Shown here: piece after piece, positions 1 through 8,437 of the stretch
Layout: the number at the start of each line of letters is the position of its first letter
Numbering within the stretch: position 1 is the first letter of the stretch
NCBI GenBank assembly: GCA_050288165.1
Contig: JBNKDG010000002.1
Coordinates: 1-64,000, forward strand
Source of the DNA: JAPHTQ01 sp050288165
GTDB lineage: Bacteria > Pseudomonadota > Gammaproteobacteria > Thiohalomonadales > Thiohalomonadaceae
DNA length: 64,000 nt
Reading direction: 5' to 3'
Notes under the pieces: model-generated
Seen by the model: only the letters and a program-made list of their open reading frames with translations
The model's database searches: none
Told to the model about the DNA's origin: nothing
Made by a program: the position numbers and the translations under genes

Positions 1-612
1 CCGATGTTTACCCTGTCGCAGGTAGCGCTCAACGACACCATTATGATCTTCGCCTTTGCGCCGATTGTCGGGCTGCTGCTCGGTTTGTCGGCGATCATTG
101 TGCCGTGGGATACCCTGTTTACCTCGGTGGTGCTCTACATTGTGATTCCAGTGATCCTTGCCCAGATCTGGCGTGCAGTATTGCTGAAGCGTGGACAGGA
201 TAAACTCGATGCGACACTGGCGACGCTCGGTCATCTCTCCATAGTGGCGCTGCTGGCGACACTGGTGTTGCTGTTTGCCTTTCAGGGTAAGGCGATCATC
301 GAGCAACCATTGATTATCGCCTTGCTCGCGGTACCGATCCTGATTCAGGTATTTTTCAATTCCGGGTTGGCCTATTGGCTGAATCGTGCCGTGGGTGAGC
401 AACACAGTATTGCCTGCCCGTCGGCGTTGATCGGCGCTTCCAATTTCTTCGAATTGGCCGTAGCCGCGGCGATCTCACTGTTCGGTTTTGAATCGGGTGC
501 AGCGCTGGCCACCGTAGTCGGTGTGTTGATCGAAGTGCCGGTGATGCTGCTGGTGGTGAAACTGGTCAACCGCAGTAAGGGCTGGTACGAGGCGGGAAGT
601 CTCCATCAATAA
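1..612 (+). CDS. ACR3-family arsenite efflux permease, C-terminal part
   Basis: This frame is already open at the first base, so only the C-terminal ~200 residues of a roughly 350-residue membrane protein are present. They are very hydrophobic, with about six membrane segments. The stretch CPSALIGASNFFELAVAAAI is characteristic of the ACR3 branch of the bile/arsenite/riboflavin transporter superfamily, which exports arsenite across the inner membrane. The ACR3 cysteine expected upstream lies outside the window. A strong hairpin follows the stop. No other ars gene is visible, because the gene's upstream neighbours are cut off. Family assignment is firm; substrate is inferred from the family. 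Confidence 0.9.
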   Translation, partial: PMFTLSQVALNDTIMIFAFAPIVGLLLGLSAIIVPWDTLFTSVVLYIVIPVILAQIWRAVLLKRGQDKLDATLATLGHLSIVALLATLVLLFAFQGKAIIEQPLIIALLAVPILIQVFFNSGLAYWLNRAVGEQHSIACPSALIGASNFFELAVAAAISLFGFESGAALATVVGVLIEVPVMLLVVKLVNRSKGWYEAGSLHQ

Positions 613-623
613 CACAAAAAAAT

Positions 624-647
624 GGCAGGCCTTGGGGAAGGCCTGCC
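624..647. terminator. GC-rich hairpin after the ACR3 gene
   Basis: Perfect 10-bp stem (arms 624-633 and 638-647, ggcaggcctt/aaggcctgcc) with a GGGG loop, 11 bases after the ACR3 stop. A seven-A run precedes it, so the canonical hairpin-plus-U-run reads on the minus strand. On the plus strand no T-run follows. It probably ends ACR3 transcription, perhaps less efficiently than a canonical terminator. Confidence 0.55.
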
Positions 648-748
648 TGTCCAGGAAGGGCACAAGCGAGTAAGGAGTAAAGCAAGTACAGGGTAGAGTC
701 AGCTCATGTCACCCTGTTTGCGAGATGGTGAATTAATTTTGAAAGCGG

Positions 749-2311
749 ATGGGACGGATTGTCACACTGCGGTCATATCAAACTGTGACTGTATGGCAAA
801 GATTGACGACCGACCGCCTGATGCCCAACTTCCTCATACGTTACTTTGAGTCGTACCCACTGCGGCATCATCTGTTGGTAGCGCTGATGATCGGGCTGTT
901 GCTGCGGATATGTGCCGCCTGGTTTGTCTACGGTCCGCAGGCGATGGACGATTACCATCACGGCGTATTGCCTGCCTGGCAACTTTTTAGCGGCCAGTCG
1001 GTGGCGTTGCCAGAGTATCGTAGCTATCTGTTGGTCTGGTTGCTGGATGCCTTTCTGCTTATTGCTTCACCGCTGGAATTGCACTCTGGTCTGTCGATGG
1101 TACGAGCCATGTATCTCGGCCTGGGTGTGATTTCACTGCTGGCGGTGCTCGGTGCGTATTTCTATGTAAGCCCGTTCAAGTCGCGCCTGTTTGGTGCGCT
1201 GGCGCTCTATCTGGTGGCGTTACACCCTGCCATGCCATTTATCGGTACTCGTGCCTTTGGGGAAGCGGTGGCGCTTTCGTTTGTGTTGTTGGGTATCGGT
1301 GTACTGGAATATGTGCGACGTACTGACGTGCACAAGCTCGGGTTATGGGTCTTTAGTGGCTTTTTCGCATTAGGGCTGGCAACGCTATTTCGCTATCAGG
1401 TCGGGGTGATCTATGTGGTGTATCTCATCGTACTGCTGTGGATGCGTCAGTGGCGTCTGAGCGTGATTGGGATTGCCACGGGGTTGTTAATCCTCGCCGC
1501 AGAAATGGCGATCGATCTGCTCGGTGGCCGTGAACCGTTATCCACACTTGGCGCCTACCTGCAAGCCAACGCCAATGGTGCAGTAGAGTTCGGGGTGATG
1601 CCCTGGTACAACACCTGGCTGTTTATGCTGGGTCTGACCCTGTTCCCGTTCTCGCTCGTCTTCTGGAATCAGTTAGGAAGATTGTGGCGCGAGCACTATC
1701 CCCTGTTGATCGTGTTACTGGTGTTCATTGCAATACACAGCCTGGTGCCACATAAGGAAGAGCGTTTTCTCTATCCTGCGATTGGTCTATTGTGGCTGGT
1801 GCTGGCTGCGGTGTGGAGTTACAGCGCACAGCAGCGTAGTGTGCGTTGGCTGTATGCGCCGCTATTTGCACTATTTATCGCTATCACTATGCCGCTTGCG
1901 CTATTCAGCAATACTCAGGCATCGGATATCGAACCACTGGCGGAAGCGGGGCAGCACTATGATAAAGTTCTGTTTGTGGACTTCGATGACAAAGGCAAAC
2001 GCGATATTGTGCGCGCCTTTTTCCTTCAGCCGCCGAACATGCTGCTCCATGCCGAGGTCGAGCCTTCCCCTGCGCTGGTGAATAATGTACTGGCTATTCA
2101 CCCCAATTATTCCGCCGTGGTGTTTCTTTCCTCAAGGAAGGAGAGCCTTACAGCACTGCGGATTGAAGCCATCAAAACAGACAAACTACATTGTGGCTCG
2201 CTGCAACAGTCGGGTTCGTTGGTCGATAAATGGCTTTATCAGTTAAACAGCGAGTTCAACCAGCGACGAAAGCAGAAGTGGTATCTTTCCTGTCAACTGG
2301 TTCAGCCTTGA
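749..2311 (+). CDS. GT22-like (PIG-B/ALG9-type) membrane mannosyltransferase
   Basis: 520-residue polytopic membrane protein with roughly ten hydrophobic segments and a soluble C-terminal tail. Two motifs point to the GT-C glycosyltransferase family GT22: an acidic pair in the first loop (Asp67-Asp68, MDDYHHG) and HKEERFLYP at about residue 335, matching the family's HKExRF signature. GT22 enzymes use lipid-linked mannose; the acceptor here is unknown. The start is uncertain: ATG at 821 (MPNFLIRYF) is an alternative and neither has a good Shine-Dalgarno. The 3' end overlaps the convergent phoU by 10 bp. GT22 enzymes are best known from eukaryotic GPI and N-glycan synthesis, with scattered bacterial homologues. 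Confidence 0.75.
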   Translation: MGRIVTLRSYQTVTVWQRLTTDRLMPNFLIRYFESYPLRHHLLVALMIGLLLRICAAWFVYGPQAMDDYHHGVLPAWQLFSGQSVALPEYRSYLLVWLLDAFLLIASPLELHSGLSMVRAMYLGLGVISLLAVLGAYFYVSPFKSRLFGALALYLVALHPAMPFIGTRAFGEAVALSFVLLGIGVLEYVRRTDVHKLGLWVFSGFFALGLATLFRYQVGVIYVVYLIVLLWMRQWRLSVIGIATGLLILAAEMAIDLLGGREPLSTLGAYLQANANGAVEFGVMPWYNTWLFMLGLTLFPFSLVFWNQLGRLWREHYPLLIVLLVFIAIHSLVPHKEERFLYPAIGLLWLVLAAVWSYSAQQRSVRWLYAPLFALFIAITMPLALFSNTQASDIEPLAEAGQHYDKVLFVDFDDKGKRDIVRAFFLQPPNMLLHAEVEPSPALVNNVLAIHPNYSAVVFLSSRKESLTALRIEAIKTDKLHCGSLQQSGSLVDKWLYQLNSEFNQRRKQKWYLSCQLVQP

Positions 2312-3012
2312 GCCCAATCAGTGACGTGCTTATGACGGATATCGATACCTTTGACGATAAAGATAACGTAATCCGCCAGGTTGCCTGAATATTCGCCGAT
2401 ACGCTCCAGCGCTTTGATGATAACGACAGCATGCACCGCGTGGCCGATGTTACGTGAGTCCTGCATGATGAAGGTCATCAGGTGGCGCAGGCCGGTCTGG
2501 AATTCAGCGGCCAGGTCGTAATCCTCGTCGGTCAACTCCTCGGCCAGTTCCAGGTCGAGGGCGTCTAGTGACTTTAGCGCCTGACGCAGCATCTTGGCCG
2601 CCAGCTTGGCCATCTTTCTGACATCACGCATCAGTTCATAGCTGGGATTCTGCTCTTCACCGTCGTAGAGGGTGATGATGGCCGCGGCGATCTTGCATAC
2701 CTCGTCGCCGATTTTTTCCAGGTCGCTGATGGTTTTTGATAGTGCCATGATGCCACGAAGATCGCGCGCCACCGGTGCGCGACGGGCAATCAATGAAATT
2801 ACCTGGTCATCCGCTTCCAGTTCCATCTCATCGACTTCCTGGTCGCGAATGATGGTTTCGCGTGCCAGATCAGGTTCTTCTTCCTTAAGTGACTTTGCAA
2901 TGGCCTGAACCTGAGTGAGTACCAGTTCGCCCATTTCAATGATGAGCTTGTGCAGGCTACCCATCTCACCGTCGAAGCGCTGTACGATGTGGCCTTCCAA
3001 AGTTTGTGACAT
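2302..3012 (-). CDS. phoU: Phosphate transport regulator PhoU
   Basis: 236 residues, all helical, with two PhoU repeats. Acidic metal-binding stretches of the EVDEMELEADDQV kind are visible near residues 58-70. PhoU links the Pst transporter to the PhoR kinase, keeping the Pho regulon off when phosphate is sufficient, and restrains phosphate uptake. It is the last gene of the minus-strand pstSCAB-phoU operon, starting 14 bases after pstB. Its 3' end overlaps the opposing mannosyltransferase gene. No phoB or phoR lies in the window. Confidence 0.97.
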   Translation of the reverse strand: MSQTLEGHIVQRFDGEMGSLHKLIIEMGELVLTQVQAIAKSLKEEEPDLARETIIRDQEVDEMELEADDQVISLIARRAPVARDLRGIMALSKTISDLEKIGDEVCKIAAAIITLYDGEEQNPSYELMRDVRKMAKLAAKMLRQALKSLDALDLELAEELTDEDYDLAAEFQTGLRHLMTFIMQDSRNIGHAVHAVVIIKALERIGEYSGNLADYVIFIVKGIDIRHKHVTDWAQG

Positions 3013-3026
3013 GCGTGTGCTCCTGA

Positions 3027-3911
3027 TCAGCCGAAGCGGCCGGTAATGTAATCTTCGGTCAACTCGTGACGCGGATTGGTAAAGATGTCGTTGGTATCGC
3101 CAATTTCGATCAGGTCACCCATGTGGAAATAGGCGGTGCGTTGTGACACCCGTGCCGCCTGTTGCATTGAGTGGGTGACGATGGCGATGGAGTACTGTGA
3201 GCGCAATTCGTCGATCAATTCTTCGATAATCGCGGTAGCGATCGGATCGAGTGCAGAGCAGGGCTCGTCCATCAGGATTACCTCCGGATTGACCGCAATG
3301 GTGCGGGCGATACAAAGGCGCTGCTGCTGCCCTCCGGAGAGACCGGTGCCGGGCTGGTCCAGTCGATCCTTGACCTCTTCCCACAATCCCGCCTTGCGCA
3401 GGCTGGTCTCGACAATCTCATCGGTCTCAATGCGGTTTTCGACCAGGCCGTGTAGGCGCGGGCCAAAGGCGATGTTTTCGTAGATCGACTTGGGAAACGG
3501 GTTCGGTTTCTGGAACACCATACCGACCTGGGCGCGTAACGGCACCACGTCGATCTTTTTATCCAGAATATCGTAGCCGTCGAACTCGATACGACCGGTG
3601 ACTCGGCATCCTGCAATGGTGTCATTCATGCGATTGAGGCAGCGCAAGAAAGTCGACTTACCGCAGCCCGATGGACCGATCATGGCCACCACCTCATTCT
3701 TGCCGATATCAAGGCTGATATTTTTTACCGCGTGTTTCTCGCCGTAGTAGACGTTGATTTCCTCACAGCGAACACGCGGGTCTTCCACATGCTGTTGTCC
3801 GACAGTATCGCGCTCGTCACGTTTAACCTTGGCGGGACGATTGCTGCCAGCGATTCTGCCAAAGCTACTGCTGTCGAAATTCATCTTCTCAGGCATGGCC
3901 AAATTGTCCAT
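3027..3911 (-). CDS. pstB: Phosphate ABC transporter ATPase PstB
   Basis: 294-residue ABC ATPase with Walker A GPSGCGKST, signature LSGGQQQRLCIAR and Walker B VILMDEPCSALDP. These match PstB, which energises phosphate import through PstC-PstA. The N-terminus is some 35 residues longer than the usual ~260-residue enzyme and is rich in charged residues. An internal start is conceivable, but no second Met fits well. It lies 27 bases after pstA and before phoU. Confidence 0.97.
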   Translation of the reverse strand: MDNLAMPEKMNFDSSSFGRIAGSNRPAKVKRDERDTVGQQHVEDPRVRCEEINVYYGEKHAVKNISLDIGKNEVVAMIGPSGCGKSTFLRCLNRMNDTIAGCRVTGRIEFDGYDILDKKIDVVPLRAQVGMVFQKPNPFPKSIYENIAFGPRLHGLVENRIETDEIVETSLRKAGLWEEVKDRLDQPGTGLSGGQQQRLCIARTIAVNPEVILMDEPCSALDPIATAIIEELIDELRSQYSIAIVTHSMQQAARVSQRTAYFHMGDLIEIGDTNDIFTNPRHELTEDYITGRFG

Positions 3912-3938
3912 TGTTAATACCTCTTCGCTTCATGGCGT

Positions 3939-5252
3939 TTACCAGCGTCGTTCGAACCGCTTGCGCAGGAATACAGCAAGGGCGTTCATGGTGATCAGGA
4001 AGGCGAGCAATACCATGATTGCCGCCGAGGTGCGCTCGACAAAAGCACGTTCCGGGCTGTCAGCCCAGAGATAGATTTGCACCGGCAGGGCGGTGGACGG
4101 ATCGAAGACACCACCGGGGATGTCGACGATGAAGGCCACCATACCGATCATCAGCAGTGGTGCGGTCTCGCCCAGCGCCTGCGCCATGCCGATGATGGTG
4201 CCGGTGAGCATGCCCGGCATCGCCAGCGGCAGGACATGATAGAAAACGGTTTGCAGGCGAGAGGCACCGATACCGAGTGCCGCTTCGCGTATCGATGGCG
4301 GCACCGATTTCAATGCGGCACGACCGGCGATGATGATGGTGGGCAGGGTCATCAAGGTAAGTACCAGGCCACCGACCAGAGGCGCCGAGCGCGGCATACC
4401 GAAGAAGTTGATGAATACTGCCAGACCGAGCAGGCCGAAAACGATGGAAGGTACTGCGGCGAGGTTGTTGATGTTGACCTCGATAAGATCGGTCCAGCGG
4501 TTCTGCGGCGCGAACTCTTCCAGGTAGACTGCGGCGGCAACGCCGATGGGGAAAGAGAGCAGCAGAGTGACGATGATGGTGTAGAAAGAACCGACCGCGG
4601 CGCCCCAGATACCGGCCTGTTCCGGCTCACGCGAATCGCCGTTGGTGAAGAACAGCGTGTTGAAGCGGCGCTCCACCCGATTTTCCTGTTGCAGCGCGTT
4701 TACCCAGTCGATCTTTTGCTGCATGGTCTCCGGCGCCTGTGCGCCTTTTTCGTAACGGATGTGTCCTTTGACGATCATGTCGACATCGTCGTCGGCCAGC
4801 AGCCAAACCTGCTGTCGTGTACCGACAAGCTCAGGATTGGCCAGCAACATTTTGCGCAATGCAAATGGGGAATCATTGCTGATGAGGCTGTAGAGGTTGC
4901 GTTTCTGTTGACGACCGGAGACCTGCGGAAATTGTTCACGCAGTGCCGCCTTGATGACACTGCTGAAATCACCTGCGGTGAGACTCTGTACTGAACGGTT
5001 GCCTTCCGGATCGACTTGTTCCGCGGAGAAATTGATCTCCAGCGCCACATAGGTTTGGGTAAAGGCACCATAGCCTTTGCCGATGATGGTGAAGAACAGC
5101 AGCGAGAGAAAAACCATCCCCATGCTGATGGCGAAGACACCGAACCAACGGAAGCGGCGCTCCGCGGCATAACGCTTTGCCAGGCCGCGCTGAACCAGTT
5201 CGCCGGTACGAAGGGTTTTTCTGTCTGTCGGATTTTGCGCTTTATTACTCAT
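3939..5252 (-). CDS. pstA: Phosphate ABC transporter permease PstA (long form)
   Basis: 437 residues, about 140 more than E. coli PstA. The C-terminal half is the six-helix permease domain with the ABC coupling motif EAALGIGASRLQTV. The N-terminal half has one membrane helix (about residues 38-60) followed by a ~150-residue soluble region before the permease core. Such long PstA proteins occur in many environmental Gammaproteobacteria. With PstC it forms the membrane channel. The start overlaps the pstC stop by 8 bp, suggesting translational coupling. Confidence 0.95.
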   Translation of the reverse strand: MSNKAQNPTDRKTLRTGELVQRGLAKRYAAERRFRWFGVFAISMGMVFLSLLFFTIIGKGYGAFTQTYVALEINFSAEQVDPEGNRSVQSLTAGDFSSVIKAALREQFPQVSGRQQKRNLYSLISNDSPFALRKMLLANPELVGTRQQVWLLADDDVDMIVKGHIRYEKGAQAPETMQQKIDWVNALQQENRVERRFNTLFFTNGDSREPEQAGIWGAAVGSFYTIIVTLLLSFPIGVAAAVYLEEFAPQNRWTDLIEVNINNLAAVPSIVFGLLGLAVFINFFGMPRSAPLVGGLVLTLMTLPTIIIAGRAALKSVPPSIREAALGIGASRLQTVFYHVLPLAMPGMLTGTIIGMAQALGETAPLLMIGMVAFIVDIPGGVFDPSTALPVQIYLWADSPERAFVERTSAAIMVLLAFLITMNALAVFLRKRFERRW

Positions 5253-6627
5253 ACTGTTCCCGATATTTGCGTACCACGTGCAGAGCGATGATGTTTAACA
5301 CCAGAGTGGTGATGAACAGCATCAGGCCCAGGGCGAAAGCGGCCAGGGTCTTGGCACTGTCGAATTCCTGATCACCCACCAACAGAGTGACAATCTGGAC
5401 CGTGACAGTGGTGACAGTCTGTAAGGGATTGGCCGTCAGATTGGCTGATAATCCTGCGGCCATTACCACGATCATCGTTTCGCCGATTGCACGAGAGACT
5501 GCCAACAGGATTGAACCGATGATGCCGGGGAGTGCGGCGGGAATAATCACCTTACGTACCGTTTCCGATTTTGTGGCGCCAAGGCTGTAGGCGCCATCGC
5601 GCATTGACTGAGGCACGGCATTGATCACATCGTCGGAGAGTGAAGAGACAAAGGGGATAATCATGATGCCCATCACCAGACCGGCGGCCAGTGCGCTTTC
5701 AGAAGAGACATCCAGACCCAGCAGAGCACCATTTTCGCGAATGAATGGCGCGACGGTGAGTGCGGCGAAGAAACCGTAAACCACGGTGGGTATACCGGCA
5801 AGGATTTCCAGCAGTGGTTTGGCGATCGCACGTACATGAGGCTTGGCATATTCGGCTAGATAGATCGCCGACATCAGGCCGATAGGTACGGCGACCAGCA
5901 TGGCGATGAATGAGATCAACATGGTGCCGGCAAACAGTGGTATTGCACCGAAGGCACCGCTGGAGCCTACCTGATCGGCGCGGATCGCAGTTTGCGGACT
6001 CCACTCCAGGCCGAAGAGGAAATCGGTCAATGGAATGGTCTGGAAAAAACGTATCGCCTCGAACAGTACCGACAGCACGATACCGATAGTAGTGAAGATG
6101 GCGATGGAAGAACTAAGAATCAGAAACAACGTAACAATATTTTCAACTGCGTTGCGGGCGCGCATATCACGGCGAATATTGCGCAGCGCATATGCCATGC
6201 CGGCGATGGCGAGTGCCAGCAAAACAACAGTCAGAACAGCGTGACTGGTCGTCTGCAGAGATTTGTAGTGTGCTGCTGCAGCGGTGATATCGGGTGTCAC
6301 CTGAGCGGAAACGATATTGCCACTGACCAGATTGCGCACATCGTTCAGTAACAGGCCAAGTTGACTGGCTGGTAATTCACGTAGTGAGTTCGGCAGATCG
6401 GCGATCACCAGTTGCATGATCAGGTTCGAACCGAAGGCCTGCCAGATACCCAGAATTACCAATGCAGGAATGCCGCACCAGAGTGCCGCATAGAAACCGT
6501 AATGGTTGGGCAGGGAATGCAGGTTGCGAATGTGATCGCCAGAAAGCTGCAGGGAACGGCGACGCCCGAGCTGAAATGCGGCGATAGTGAAACCGAGTAG
6601 CGTCAGTACAAGCAGAGTTGGCGTCAT
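5245..6627 (-). CDS. pstC: Phosphate ABC transporter permease PstC (long form)
   Basis: About 460 residues from the ATG at 6627 (MTPTLLVLTLLGF), chosen over an upstream in-frame codon at 6681 because it opens directly on a membrane helix, has AAGG 12 bases upstream, and leaves the pstS-pstC hairpin outside the gene. The C-terminal ~280 residues are the permease domain with coupling motif DGAYSLGATKSETV. The N-terminal part has extra helices and a periplasmic insert, parallel to the long PstA. Partner of PstA, PstB and PstS. Confidence 0.95.
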   Translation of the reverse strand: MTPTLLVLTLLGFTIAAFQLGRRRSLQLSGDHIRNLHSLPNHYGFYAALWCGIPALVILGIWQAFGSNLIMQLVIADLPNSLRELPASQLGLLLNDVRNLVSGNIVSAQVTPDITAAAAHYKSLQTTSHAVLTVVLLALAIAGMAYALRNIRRDMRARNAVENIVTLFLILSSSIAIFTTIGIVLSVLFEAIRFFQTIPLTDFLFGLEWSPQTAIRADQVGSSGAFGAIPLFAGTMLISFIAMLVAVPIGLMSAIYLAEYAKPHVRAIAKPLLEILAGIPTVVYGFFAALTVAPFIRENGALLGLDVSSESALAAGLVMGIMIIPFVSSLSDDVINAVPQSMRDGAYSLGATKSETVRKVIIPAALPGIIGSILLAVSRAIGETMIVVMAAGLSANLTANPLQTVTTVTVQIVTLLVGDQEFDSAKTLAAFALGLMLFITTLVLNIIALHVVRKYREQYE

Positions 6628-6655
6628 TGAAATTTCTTGCCTTATAAACGCAGAA

Positions 6656-6677
6656 GGCCGGACCCGAAGGCCCGGCC
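6656..6677 (-). terminator. UUCG-capped hairpin between pstS and pstC
   Basis: On the minus strand a 9-bp GC-rich stem (arms at 6669-6677 and 6656-6664, one G-U pair) is closed by a TTCG tetraloop, 12 bases after the pstS stop. The bases after it (ttctgcgtttat) are only partly T-rich. Such hairpins commonly protect the pstS message or partly terminate it, giving more binding protein than permease. That role is inferred. Confidence 0.6.
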
Positions 6678-6688
6678 GCATACAGCTG

Positions 6689-7792
6689 TTACTTCATTTC
6701 AACCAGATCTTTTGCCACCTTGGCGTACTTCATGCGCTCTTCCTTGGGCATCGGGATCAGACCCTTGTCAGACAGGTAACCCTCACCACCATAGGCTTTG
6801 TCGCTGGTGAACTCGCTGAGGTATTCCTTCATACCCGGGATAACGCCAACGTGTGCTTTCTTCACGTAGAAGAACAGCGGGCGGGAAACCGGGTAGGAGC
6901 CATCAGCGATGGAGTCAAAGCTCGGGGCGATACCGTCGATCTTGGAACCCTGAATCTTGTCAGCATTTTGATCCAGGAAGCTGAAGCCGAAGATACCCAG
7001 TGCATCCGGGTTGGCTTCCAGCTTTTGAACGATCAGGTTGTCGTTCTCACCTGCTTCGATGTAGGCACCGTCTTCACGAATAGCGTGGGCAACAGCCTTG
7101 AACACCTTTTTGCCTTTCTTGTTGAAGGCGCTGCTGGGAATGCCCAGTTTCTTCATCAGACCTTTGATTTCAGCTTCATCCTTGGATCCACGCAGGGTTT
7201 TCAGCTCGGCATATTTCTTGGCGCCAGCTTCCATAGCGAGTTCAGCAAAGGCGTCACGGGTACCAGAGGTCGGCGGCGGGCCAAGAACTTCGATCTTGAT
7301 GTTCGGCAGGGCCGGGTTAACCTGTTTCCAGGTTTTGTACGGGTTGTCGATCAGCTTGCCGTCCTTACCGGGAACCTGCTTGGCCAGGGCCAGGAAGATA
7401 TCCTTCGGGGTCAGCTCAAAACGAGGAGCCTTTTTGGAGTTGGCAACGGCGATACCGTCGTAACCGATCTTGATTTCAACGATCTCTTTAACGCCATTTT
7501 TGTGGCAGGTTTCGATCTCTGATGTCTTGATCGCACGTGAGGCGTTGGTGATGTCCGGGTGCTCGACACCGACACCGGCGCAGAACAGTTTCAGACCACC
7601 GCCGGAACCGGTGGACTCGATCTTCGGAGTCTTGAACTTGGTGGTTTTACCAAACTGCTCGGCAACCACAGTGGCAAACGGATAAACGGTAGACGAACCG
7701 ACGATACTGATGTAATCGCGACCTTCGGCCAGAACGTTGCTGCTGAACAGCACGCCAGCGGCAACCGAGGCAAGTGCAGCTTTCTTCAACAT
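6689..7792 (-). CDS. pstS: Periplasmic phosphate-binding protein PstS
   Basis: 367 residues from the ATG at 7792 (MLKKAALASVAAGVLFSSNVLA, a standard Sec signal peptide ending at about residue 22). A start four codons upstream is possible. The mature protein begins with YISIVGSSTVYPFA, the phosphate-binding loop of PstS, and later shows the PPPTSGTRDAFAELAM ligand loop. It delivers periplasmic phosphate to PstCAB. It is first in the operon and lies behind two Pho boxes, so PhoB-dependent induction under phosphate limitation is expected. Confidence 0.96.
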   Translation of the reverse strand: MLKKAALASVAAGVLFSSNVLAEGRDYISIVGSSTVYPFATVVAEQFGKTTKFKTPKIESTGSGGGLKLFCAGVGVEHPDITNASRAIKTSEIETCHKNGVKEIVEIKIGYDGIAVANSKKAPRFELTPKDIFLALAKQVPGKDGKLIDNPYKTWKQVNPALPNIKIEVLGPPPTSGTRDAFAELAMEAGAKKYAELKTLRGSKDEAEIKGLMKKLGIPSSAFNKKGKKVFKAVAHAIREDGAYIEAGENDNLIVQKLEANPDALGIFGFSFLDQNADKIQGSKIDGIAPSFDSIADGSYPVSRPLFFYVKKAHVGVIPGMKEYLSEFTSDKAYGGEGYLSDKGLIPMPKEERMKYAKVAKDLVEMK

Positions 7793-7908
7793 GGGGACCC
7801 CCATCTATTAGGTGAAAAACAGTGTTTCGAATCAGCCGCACCAGGCGGCATCAAATGAAATGCACCCGTTGCGTACCGACCCAACGACAAATTTGTTGAG
7901 CGACGACG

Positions 7909-7914
7909 ATCTAA
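7909..7914 (-). promoter_or_regulatory. Possible -10 of the pstS promoter
   Basis: On the minus strand TTAGAT lies exactly 10 bases beyond the proximal Pho box, the spacing usual in PhoB-activated promoters, where the Pho box replaces the -35. The match to TATAAT is weak. Confidence 0.35.
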
Positions 7915-7924
7915 CCATCTCCCC

Positions 7925-7942
7925 ATGACACTACTGTGACAG
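7925..7942 (-). promoter_or_regulatory. Pho box (proximal, PhoB site)
   Basis: Minus strand CTGTCAC-AGTA-GTGTCAT: two 7-bp half-sites separated by 4 bases, as in the PhoB consensus CTGTCAT-N4-CTGTCAT. It lies 133 bases upstream of the pstS start and is oriented toward pstS. A further partial half-site (atgactt, 7958-7964) is in 11-bp phase with it. Confidence 0.8.
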
Positions 7943-7984
7943 TGATGTGTCCGAACTATGACTTGTCGAAAAACAGGGAGAAAT

Positions 7985-8002
7985 ATGACAGTTTGATGAC
8001 AG
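7985..8002 (-). promoter_or_regulatory. Pho box (distal, consensus PhoB site)
   Basis: Minus strand CTGTCAT-CAAA-CTGTCAT, with both half-sites perfect. It is 60 bases further from pstS than the first box and 65 bases before the start of the divergent SET-domain gene, so it could serve either or both promoters. Confidence 0.85.
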
Positions 8003-8066
8003 TGATTGAGTCATCGGTTGAGGCGTGGTAGTTTTGGCGCTGCTATTAATTACTGTTGTAGATGCG

Positions 8067-8435
8067 ATGAGTCACCCCGTACTTTCAGAACTGTTTTACG
8101 TAAAAGAATCAGGTATTCACGGCAAAGGGCTTTTCGCCCGCACCCACATCAAGCAGGGAAGTTTTCTCGGTACCTATGAAGGGCCGGTGACCACCGATAT
8201 GGAAAATACCGGTGACCATGTGCTGTGGGTGGAAGAGGACGACGGGACCTGGTCAGGCCGGGATGGTCAGAACATGCTTCGTTATCTTAATCATCATGAA
8301 GAACCCAGTGCTGAGTTTGATGGCTTTGAACTGTTTGCGCTTAGCGATATCACTCCCAATGCGGAAGTGACGATTCATTATGGTGAGGAGTTTGTTGCGG
8401 CGATTGCCGAGGAATGCTGTGCGGTAGAGCCGTAA
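8067..8435 (+). CDS. Small SET-domain protein (putative lysine methyltransferase)
   Basis: About 122 residues from ATG 8067 (MSHPVLSELFYVK); a longer frame from 8025 adds a hydrophobic stretch that looks like non-coding sequence. SET signatures are present in order: GKGLFA (SAM-binding G-x-G), the RYLNHHEEPSAEF region equivalent to the RxxNHS motif, and EVTIHYGEEF equivalent to the catalytic ELTxDYG motif. A compact SET core without pre/post-SET domains is typical of bacterial members, whose substrates are mostly unknown. It is divergent from pstS across the Pho boxes and ends 2 bases before a convergent gene. Confidence 0.8.
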   Translation: MSHPVLSELFYVKESGIHGKGLFARTHIKQGSFLGTYEGPVTTDMENTGDHVLWVEEDDGTWSGRDGQNMLRYLNHHEEPSAEFDGFELFALSDITPNAEVTIHYGEEFVAAIAEECCAVEP

Positions 8436-8437
8436 AT

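Noticed and set aside
4077..4994. Long open frame on the strand opposite pstA
   Set aside because: Composition is Asp/Gln/Arg-rich as expected of an antisense shadow; pstA is unmistakable on the other strand. The same applies to frames opposite pstS, argD, msrP, nifJ, pdhA-pdhB, the AsnB-like gene and the GltD-like gene.
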